13,971 nucleotides of DNA, taken from the NCBI GenBank assembly GCA_030597345.1, contig JAUVSA010000024.1, positions 1 to 13,971 of the forward strand, in the 5' to 3' direction. Shown here piece after piece: positions 6,388 to 12,710 of this stretch. Position 1 is the stretch's first letter. The number at the start of each line of letters is the position of its first letter. The notes below the pieces were generated by a model. That model was not told the DNA's origin. It saw nothing but the letters and a program-made list of their open reading frames with translations, and made no database searches. A program made the translations under genes and the position numbers. Source of the DNA: Bacillota bacterium. Its GTDB lineage: Bacteria; Armatimonadota; Hebobacteria; Hebobacterales; Hebobacteraceae.

Positions 6388-7367
6388 TAGTGCAGCTCCT
6401 TGTGGCCGAGACGCCAGTTGATCATCGTGATCACGAAGATGGCCGAGAAGAGCACCCAGGAGAGAGCGGCGGCATAGCCGATCTGGAACTCCTCGAATGC
6501 CTTCGTGTAGATGTAGTAGGAGATGGTGGTCGTGGTGCCCGCCGGACCACCCAGCGTCATCACCCGGGCCTGCTCGAACCCGCCCTGCAGACCCCCGATG
6601 AAGCTCATCACGACGATGAAGAAAGTGGTGGGGGCAAGTTGCGGCCAGGTGACGTTGCGGAAGATGGCCCAGCGCCCGGCCCCGTCGAGCTGGGCGGCCT
6701 CCACAAGCTCCGGCGGGATGTTGCTGACCCCAGCCAGGTACAGCAGCATATTGTTGCCGCCGATGGCGATCCAGATGCCCATGATGATGAGCGCGTCACG
6801 GGCGCCCAACCCCCACTGTCCGGGGATGATCCTGATCTGCTCGACATCCAGCCCCAACATGTTCTTGGTGGAGAGGAGCCAAGTCGGCGCGCTAACACCG
6901 CCTCCGCCGAGGGCCTGCACCAACTCATTGAGATGTAAGCTGTCCAGCCACCAGTTGATCGCCGCATTGAGCGCGCCGAACTCGGGATTGTAGAGCGCCT
7001 TCCACAGCAGCATCAGAGCGACGCCGCTGGTGAAGGTGGGGAGATAGAACAGCGTGCGATACACGACGATTCCGCGCAGCCGCTGGCTCAACACAATCGC
7101 CAGGAACAGAGAGCCGGCGATGGCGACCGGGATGCCGAGCATCAGGTAGGCGGTGTTGATCGAGTACAGCCAGAAGTCGCGGTCGTGGAGCAGCTCGACG
7201 AAGTTGCGCAGGGCGATCCACTGGAAGGCGACGGTTCGGTGGAGATGCCAGTTCGATATGGATATCGCCAGAGAGAACAGCACCGGGCCCGCGGTGAAGA
7301 CGCCGAAGCCGATGAGGTTCGGCAGCAGAAATCCGAGCGCGGCCCGGAGCTCGTGCCGCCTCCTCAT
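6384..7367 (-). CDS. Carbohydrate ABC transporter permease, MalF/UgpA type
   Basis: This is the partner permease of the CUT1 importer, 327 residues long with about six membrane helices. The first helix is at about 11-37, within LGFLLPNLIGFGVFTAGPVL. The EAA loop is at 223-244 (EAAQLDGAGRWAIFRNVTWP). Between the NPEFGALN motif (127-134) and the next helix (about 191) the external loop is roughly 25 residues longer than usual in this family. The loop is Gly-rich and could contact the binding protein. The ATG overlaps the stop of the solute-binding protein gene by 4 bp (ATGA), and its own stop overlaps the next permease start, so the three genes are translationally coupled. Confidence 0.93.
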   Translation of the reverse strand: MRRRHELRAALGFLLPNLIGFGVFTAGPVLFSLAISISNWHLHRTVAFQWIALRNFVELLHDRDFWLYSINTAYLMLGIPVAIAGSLFLAIVLSQRLRGIVVYRTLFYLPTFTSGVALMLLWKALYNPEFGALNAAINWWLDSLHLNELVQALGGGGVSAPTWLLSTKNMLGLDVEQIRIIPGQWGLGARDALIIMGIWIAIGGNNMLLYLAGVSNIPPELVEAAQLDGAGRWAIFRNVTWPQLAPTTFFIVVMSFIGGLQGGFEQARVMTLGGPAGTTTTISYYIYTKAFEEFQIGYAAALSWVLFSAIFVITMINWRLGHKELHY

Positions 7368-8719
7368 TCCGGCCGCTCCCTGCCGGTGAGGCGGTAGTAC
7401 TTGATTCGCAGCGACGGGTCCATCTCCAGGGTCTTGGCGATCTCTTCATTGACCTCACGCGCCGCGTCGCGCATCGCCTTCGGGACCGGTTTCTGGTCGC
7501 TCTTGACCAGGTCCAACTGCTTATTGAGGATGCGCATCGCGGTCTGGCCGTTGACGAAGGGACTCCAGTCGTCCGACCGACCGTACTTGACGACATCCCG
7601 CCACACCTCGTTGTAGTCTTCTTCGGGGTGCTCGGGATTGTGCAGGAACTCGGGCGTGTAGTTGTAGCGTACGATTGCGGCGAGCGCGTCCGCCTGCTGG
7701 TTGATGAGGTCGTTGTACTCCTTTCCCGCCTGGTAGAGCAGGAAGTTCAGAGCGTCCTCGCGGCGGGGGCTGTAGCGGTTGATGATCGTCGCCCGGCCAT
7801 AGGCTCGGTAGATGCGCTCCTCCTCATGGGGAATCTCGACGACCCCGAGATTCAGCCCCTCATAATCGCGCAGCGTGCACAGCCACCAGCGGCCCCCAAG
7901 CGCCATCGCGCCCTTCCCCGCGCCGAAGTAGGTGATCGTGCCGGATCCCCATCCGCCCATAGTCGCCATTGTCGCCTCATCCACCGGGGTCGGCATGATG
8001 TGGTGCTTGTACATCAGATCGCGCATGAACTGGATCGCCTCGATGGCCTCGGGACTGTCTATCACGCACCGCGTGCCATCCTCGGAGTAGATGTGGCCGC
8101 CGAACAGCATGATGAACTGCGGCCACTGCCACCAGTCGCAGAGGAAGCCGAACTGCTTGATGCGGCCCCGCGCGTCCCTCACGTTCAGTCGCTTCGCAAG
8201 TTCGATGAACTCGGCCCAGGTCCAGGGGCCTTCAGGGTAGCGCTCTCCTGCCGCGTCGAAGAGGTCCTTGTTGATCCAGATCGCGTCCACCGCGACGTTG
8301 GCGGGGAACCCGTAGACGCGCTCCTCCCGGATGCCCGTAGGGAGAATGGCCGGCCACACTTCGCCCTCCAGGTCGACGCCGCGCTTGGCCAGCTCGTCCG
8401 TGATATCCCAGGCGATGCCGGACCTGACGAACGCGTCCAGTTCCGATGGGCCGTACGCGTCGAACACATCGGGGCCCACTCCGGCCAGGCTCTGCAGCAT
8501 CACCTTCTCCATCCCGGCCGTACTGGCCCTGGGATCGAGGCGCAGGTCGTACTCCGGGTGGAGTTGGTTGAACAGGGCGATCTGTTGCCGTCGCGCCGGG
8601 TTGTCGTCGCTCACCCATACGAGGGGGATCTTGCCCGGCGGGGGGTCGGGCTTCATCTGCCACGCTACAACCGACAGCAGCACCAATACGCAGAACGTAA
8701 TCGCAAAGAAGACTTTCAT
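7364..8719 (-). CDS. Extracellular solute-binding protein of a carbohydrate ABC transporter
   Basis: This family-1 type solute-binding protein (451 aa from the ATG at 8719) captures the sugar ligand for the adjacent permeases. A hydrophobic N-terminal segment (about 3-21) is followed by KPDPPPGK. A strand with LVWVSDDNPARRQQIALFNQ then begins the first lobe, and GVGPDVFDAY, VYGFPANVAVDAIWINKDLF and PWTWAEFIELAKRLN are typical of family members. There is no Leu-x-x-Cys lipobox, so it may be retained by an uncleaved anchor or released by signal peptidase I. A TTG two codons upstream (8725) is an alternative start. Neither start has a well-placed ribosome binding site: the nearest, GGGGGAGG, is about 42 nt away beyond a hairpin. 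Confidence 0.93.
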   Translation of the reverse strand: MKVFFAITFCVLVLLSVVAWQMKPDPPPGKIPLVWVSDDNPARRQQIALFNQLHPEYDLRLDPRASTAGMEKVMLQSLAGVGPDVFDAYGPSELDAFVRSGIAWDITDELAKRGVDLEGEVWPAILPTGIREERVYGFPANVAVDAIWINKDLFDAAGERYPEGPWTWAEFIELAKRLNVRDARGRIKQFGFLCDWWQWPQFIMLFGGHIYSEDGTRCVIDSPEAIEAIQFMRDLMYKHHIMPTPVDEATMATMGGWGSGTITYFGAGKGAMALGGRWWLCTLRDYEGLNLGVVEIPHEEERIYRAYGRATIINRYSPRREDALNFLLYQAGKEYNDLINQQADALAAIVRYNYTPEFLHNPEHPEEDYNEVWRDVVKYGRSDDWSPFVNGQTAMRILNKQLDLVKSDQKPVPKAMRDAAREVNEEIAKTLEMDPSLRIKYYRLTGRERPE

Positions 8720-8732
8720 CAGCAACGCCCAG

Positions 8733-8755
8733 TGGCAGCGGAGCTTCCGCTGGCA
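8733..8755. repeat. Imperfect palindrome before the solute-binding protein gene
   Basis: TGGCAGCGGA (8733-8742) and TCCGCTGGCA (8746-8755) form a 10-bp stem with one mismatch and the loop GCT. On the minus strand its core GAAGCTCCGCTGCCAC matches 16 bases found on the plus strand at the end of the minisatellite in the sulfatase gene (11511-11526). It sits between GH2 and the transporter genes, 14 nt before the start codon. It could stabilise the upstream mRNA, attenuate transcription or limit translation. Confidence 0.6.
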
Positions 8756-8819
8756 GGAGAGCCTCCCCCCTTCCTTCTCCGCACCACCCGGGCTACCTTC
8801 GCGAGGCGTTGGTCGCTGC

Positions 8820-11078
8820 CTATTGCGACGGCGACGCCGAGCCCGTCACGCGAAACTCGAAGTAGTTGCTCGAAAGCAGCTTCCCGTCTCTGTCCTTGCG
8901 CTCGGCCTCCACGCGGTAGTCTCCCCCGGCCTCCTCAGGGATGTGCCACTCCACGCTCTCAACTACCTGCGAGCTGTCCCCGGCAATGGACCGGCTCTGG
9001 CTCGCCTCTTCCAGCACGCTGCCATTCCGATCCCTGACACACCACGACAGACAGGCGTCGTCGAACTCCCGGTGCAGGTCGTTGGTGATCCATATCCTCG
9101 CCGCCAGCGATTCGCCCGGCGCGTAGGTCTTCTGGAATCCCAGCACGTGTTTCTCTTTCACCCACTCGATGCTCACCAGCACCGGCGAGTACACCATCCC
9201 GAATATGTCGTAGGACTTGTACTTCCGCCGGTAGTAGTCGAGCAGACCGCTGCCGCCAAGGCACGGCCACGGATCGTTCCAGAAATACAGGAACATCGAC
9301 GCGTTCGGCCGGTACTTCCGCTGCCTTATGTACTCCGCCGATTCCTTGATCTGCCGCGCCGCCCAGGTCTGTGATTCCTCGATCAGCTCCTCCAGGCTCC
9401 GCTTGGACTCCACCTCTATTCCCTGGAGCTTGAGCCAGTTCGGATCGAGGTTCAGATAGTACCAGCGATCCCAGTCCGGCGGCCACCGCTCTTCGGGCTT
9501 CAGGATCTGCATCGCCGTTTCCAGCGGCGCCATAGCGGCCGTTCCAAACTCCACCTTCTGCGGACTGGCATCGTCCTCGACCCGGAAGTCGTGATACTTC
9601 TCCCCCCACACGCCGGTCATCACATTCTGCGCGCCCTCCTCGTAGTCTCCCGTGTGCACCCACCTGATGGGATCGACCGTTCTCGCCGCTTCGTACATGA
9701 TCTGGCACAGTCGGCCGTACAGGTTCGGTCTCGGCTCGAAGCTGTACACGTTCGGCTCTTTAAAGACGCTCCAGATCACTATGCTGGGATGGTTGTACAG
9801 CATGCTGACCATCTCCCGCATCATGGGCGCTGCGCGCTCTATCACATCATCGGTGTCGGCGTAGTTGCCCCAGTGAAGTGGGAAGACTTGCCACACCAGA
9901 AAGCCCATCTCATCGCAGAGATCGTAGAGCTCGGGCTTCTCCACGTGGCTGCCGATGCGGATCGCGTTGATGTTCAGGTCCCTCATCCGCCCGAGGTCTT
10001 CCCGGAACATCCCCCCATCGGCCTCGCCCAGCCACATGCTGGAAAGGTATCTCATCCCTCGGGCGAACACTCTTCTTCCGTTCAAGTGCCAAAGGCCGTT
10101 GTCGTCCAGCTTCAGCTCCCTGATGCCGAAGGTCTCGATCCTCTCGTCTTGGACCGCGCCGGTCGCCGCGGTTATCTTCATCTGATAGAGGTTGGGATCG
10201 CCGTGGTCCCGGCACCACCAGAGAACCGGCTGCTTCACCGTGTGGACCAGCCTCACGCTGTTGCTCCCCGGAGGCAGCACGAACTCCTTGCTCTTCCGTA
10301 TCTCCTCCGCGCTCTCGAAGTTCTTCCCCCATGCCTCCAGCCCGACCTCCGCTCTGACCGTCTCCCCGGTGCTGTTGTAGATATCCACGTCCACCGCCAG
10401 GATGGCGGTTCCGTCCGGAACGCCATCTCGCTCCACCAGCTTCGGGTAGATTCTCACCTTATCTATGGTCAGGGCTCCCGTTGCTATCAGCTCCACTCCC
10501 TGCCAGATGCCCCCCGTGTTGCCGTCCTGGCCGAACTGAGTCTCCCAGCCCGGACGGTGCCAGAAGTCTACCAGCGAACCCTTGATTGTCGTCAGCGCCA
10601 CCGGCTTTCTGGACTTGTAGGTGTCCGACAGCGGCCTCTCGGAACCCGGCTCCTCCGAGACGAGCCGGTATTCGGTCTCGTCGCGGGGAGAGTCGACCTT
10701 CACGATAAGGATGTTCCTGCCGTCTGCTATGTGTTTGGTGACCCTGAACTCGAAGGGTGCGAAGAAGCCTTCGTGCCTTCCCAGATAGACCCCGTTCAGC
10801 CACACCTCCGCGATGTAGTCCACCGCGTTGAACCGCAGGACATACTCGCGGCCCTTGGTGTCCTCCGGCACTTCGAACTCCCTGGCGAACCAGATCACCC
10901 CGTGGTAATCCCCGACCTCGGTCTTGTACCAGTTGGCCGGGATCTCCATCGTCCCCCAGTCGTCTCTGGAGGCAGATGGATCGTAGAGCTTCTCCGTTTC
11001 GCCCGATCTGTCAGGGTCTCGCTTGTAGGCCCATTTCCCATCCAGGGACAGAACTGTTCTGGCTCGAACCTCTGGCAT
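8820..11078 (-). CDS. Glycoside hydrolase family 2, mannosidase/glucosaminidase-like
   Basis: This retaining exo-glycosidase has 752 residues from the ATG at 11078, chosen over an upstream TTG (11099) because GAGGA lies 8 nt before it. The N-terminal jelly-roll sugar-binding domain (about 10-200) contains VWLNGVYLGRHEGFFAPFEF and NTGGIWQGVEL. An Ig-like domain spans about 203-320. The TIM barrel (about 322-600) carries the acid/base in NHPSIVIWSVFKEP (E441) and the nucleophile in VEFGTAA (E510). The LYFWNDPWPCLGGSGLLDYY stretch and the following SPVLVSIEW resemble beta-mannosidase and exo-beta-D-glucosaminidase relatives. A C-terminal beta domain follows. Residue 440, normally Asn before the acid/base, is Lys. 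No signal peptide is visible, so the enzyme is probably cytoplasmic. Neighbours are two sulfatases upstream and a sugar importer downstream. The substrate is not determined. Confidence 0.92.
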   Translation of the reverse strand: MPEVRARTVLSLDGKWAYKRDPDRSGETEKLYDPSASRDDWGTMEIPANWYKTEVGDYHGVIWFAREFEVPEDTKGREYVLRFNAVDYIAEVWLNGVYLGRHEGFFAPFEFRVTKHIADGRNILIVKVDSPRDETEYRLVSEEPGSERPLSDTYKSRKPVALTTIKGSLVDFWHRPGWETQFGQDGNTGGIWQGVELIATGALTIDKVRIYPKLVERDGVPDGTAILAVDVDIYNSTGETVRAEVGLEAWGKNFESAEEIRKSKEFVLPPGSNSVRLVHTVKQPVLWWCRDHGDPNLYQMKITAATGAVQDERIETFGIRELKLDDNGLWHLNGRRVFARGMRYLSSMWLGEADGGMFREDLGRMRDLNINAIRIGSHVEKPELYDLCDEMGFLVWQVFPLHWGNYADTDDVIERAAPMMREMVSMLYNHPSIVIWSVFKEPNVYSFEPRPNLYGRLCQIMYEAARTVDPIRWVHTGDYEEGAQNVMTGVWGEKYHDFRVEDDASPQKVEFGTAAMAPLETAMQILKPEERWPPDWDRWYYLNLDPNWLKLQGIEVESKRSLEELIEESQTWAARQIKESAEYIRQRKYRPNASMFLYFWNDPWPCLGGSGLLDYYRRKYKSYDIFGMVYSPVLVSIEWVKEKHVLGFQKTYAPGESLAARIWITNDLHREFDDACLSWCVRDRNGSVLEEASQSRSIAGDSSQVVESVEWHIPEEAGGDYRVEAERKDRDGKLLSSNYFEFRVTGSASPSQ

Positions 11079-11221
11079 AGCGCTGTTCCTCTTTCTCAAA
11101 GTGTAGCGTATTCGTCAGGCCTGAGCGCAGCCGCCCCGCCGACAATCGTCAGACAAGCCGGGTCCGGCAGACGCGTCAGTGCGATCATGCTCTTGCGGCG
11201 AGATGAAGCGCGGTCCCTTGT

Positions 11222-12667
11222 CTAGCTCACCGGTTGGATCTCTGGCTCCTTCTCGCCGGCCGCCACCATGCGTTCCTTCAGCGTCGCGGCCAGCCGAGCA
11301 CGCACATCTGCGAAGGCGGGATCGCGCACCAGGTTGTCCCTTTCGTGCGGATCCGCCTCGAGGTCGTAGAGGAAGTCCTCGACGTACACTTCGCTGTCTC
11401 TGAGTCTGGGGGGAGCGAACTCCTTCGGCGCCCGCACCGAGTACTTCCATCTAGCGGAAGCTCCGCGGCCGGCGGAAGCTCCGCGGCCGGCGGAAGCTCC
11501 GCGGCCGGCCGAAGCTCCGCTGCCACCGGTTCGAATCGCCCGGCCGCAGTGGCTCTCGCTGATCTGCAAAAACACCTCCTGCGGCCAGTCCGCGGCCTTG
11601 CCCTCGACCAACTGCTGAACCGGTCGGCCCTGCATGTGTGCCGGCGGGTCCACGCCGCCTGCTCGCAGAACCGTCGGCGGAATGTCGATCAGGCTAACCA
11701 GCTCCCTGACGACGCGGCCGCCCCGGAATCCAGGCCCCCGCACGACGAGCGGGATTCGGATCGAGCTCTCGTGACAGGACCGCTTGTACTCCCCGTTCCG
11801 GGTTCGAAAATGACGTCCATGATCGCTCGTATAGATGATCAGCGTGTCGTCGGCGATGCCCAGCCTCTCCAGTTCCTCGCATATGCGCCCGACGTTCTCG
11901 TCGAGGCTCCCGCAGCATCCGAGGTAGTCCCGGTACTCCTCCCGCCAGTCGCCTCCGGTGTCAGCCAGATCCCCCGGCGCCTCGAACACCCTGAAACGCT
12001 CCTTCGAGCCGAGCGGCCCCTCGAAGTGCCCGTGATCGTTCTGGTGATGTGGTTCGAGGTACGATGCGAACAGGAAGAAGGGCTTCTCGCCGCTTCGCGT
12101 CCGCAGGTACTCGAGCACCCAATCCGTCTGTGCATCCACGCGGTAGCGGCCCTCCGGAAACTCCCGCTTGTTCCCCTCCGCGTCGAACATGTGCCCGTCA
12201 TAGCTGTGGGAGGTGAACTCCAGCACGTCCGACGCCAGCCAGAAGTCGCTGTATCCTCCGCGGCGCTCCGGCGGGACAGGTTCTGTCTCTCTGCGGAAAT
12301 CCGCCCAGCTAAGGCCCTCCGGCCTGTCCGTCCCCAGGTGCCACTTGCCGATGTAGCCGACCTCGTAGCCGGCCTCTGACAGCCAGTGAGCTATCGTCTT
12401 CTCGTCTTCCGGCAGGGCGATGCCGTTCTCGAAACAGCCGATCTCCGTCGCATACTTGCCGGTCTGCAAGCAGGCCCGAGCCGGCCCGCACACCGGCTGA
12501 CACGTAAACGCGCTCTCGAACCGCACCCCATCCCGCGCCAGCCGGTCGAGGTTAGGAGTGATGTCCAGGGACTGCCCATAGCACCCAAGCGTGTCCCACC
12601 GCTGCTGGTCGCTGAAGATGAACACGATGTTCGGCTTGGCGCCTGCTTCGGCGTCGCGGCAACTCAT
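11222..12667 (-). CDS. Sulfatase (S1 family, Cys-type), with in-frame repeat insertion
   Basis: This formylglycine-dependent sulfatase (481 aa) hydrolyses sulfate esters, probably on a carbohydrate. NIVFIFSDQQRWDTLG (13-28) supplies the N-terminal metal ligand D20. The CGPARACLQTGK motif (60-71) holds C60, the residue converted to formylglycine. GYIGKWHLG (104-112) and SDHG (281-284, D282/H283), then YK (294-295), complete the active site. YDLEADPHERDNL is the typical C-terminal motif. A 25-residue Gly/Ala/Ser/Arg insertion (381-405) separates GRAIRT from RWKYSV. The ATG at 12667 has GAGGAG 6 nt upstream, so it is preferred to a longer frame overlapping the previous gene. No signal peptide is present, suggesting a cytoplasmic protein. 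It lies 43 bp after the other sulfatase gene. Activation would need a formylglycine-generating enzyme or anSME encoded elsewhere. Confidence 0.93.
   Translation of the reverse strand: MSCRDAEAGAKPNIVFIFSDQQRWDTLGCYGQSLDITPNLDRLARDGVRFESAFTCQPVCGPARACLQTGKYATEIGCFENGIALPEDEKTIAHWLSEAGYEVGYIGKWHLGTDRPEGLSWADFRRETEPVPPERRGGYSDFWLASDVLEFTSHSYDGHMFDAEGNKREFPEGRYRVDAQTDWVLEYLRTRSGEKPFFLFASYLEPHHQNDHGHFEGPLGSKERFRVFEAPGDLADTGGDWREEYRDYLGCCGSLDENVGRICEELERLGIADDTLIIYTSDHGRHFRTRNGEYKRSCHESSIRIPLVVRGPGFRGGRVVRELVSLIDIPPTVLRAGGVDPPAHMQGRPVQQLVEGKAADWPQEVFLQISESHCGRAIRTGGSGASAGRGASAGRGASAGRGASARWKYSVRAPKEFAPPRLRDSEVYVEDFLYDLEADPHERDNLVRDPAFADVRARLAATLKERMVAAGEKEPEIQPVS
11455..11520. repeat. 18-bp minisatellite inside the sulfatase gene
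   Basis: CGGAAGCTCCGCGGCCGG occurs three times without mismatch (11455-11472, 11473-11490, 11491-11508). A 12-bp partial copy with one mismatch (11509-11520) follows. The unit length is a multiple of three, so on the minus strand each copy adds the six residues A-G-R-G-A-S and keeps the frame. The unit is rich in palindromes (CCGCGG, CGGCCG). It accounts for most of the extra 25 residues in this sulfatase. Confidence 0.95.
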
Positions 12668-12710
12668 AGTGTGCTCCTCGTCCAACACTCCCTCACTACT
12701 CCCCGTGACG

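Noticed and set aside
7628..9037. Plus-strand open frame of about 469 codons opposite the solute-binding protein gene
   Set aside because: It runs antisense to a well-supported gene and across an intergenic hairpin. No recognisable domain is present.
11079..11221. TACACT as a -10 element for a separate GH2 promoter
   Set aside because: No acceptable -35 lies 16-18 nt upstream, so I could not support it over readthrough from the sulfatase genes.
9591..11225. Long plus-strand open frame of about 544 codons opposite the GH2 gene
   Set aside because: It is the antisense shadow of a clear GH2 gene in GC-rich DNA. Its product is rich in His, Arg, Pro and Val and lacks family motifs and a good start.
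11455..11520. CRISPR-like array
   Set aside because: The 18-bp units are directly adjacent with no spacers, lie within a coding frame and have no cas genes nearby. This is a minisatellite.
11234..12379. Plus-strand open frame of about 381 codons opposite the sulfatase
   Set aside because: It is an antisense shadow. Its Gly/Ser repeats only mirror the minisatellite.
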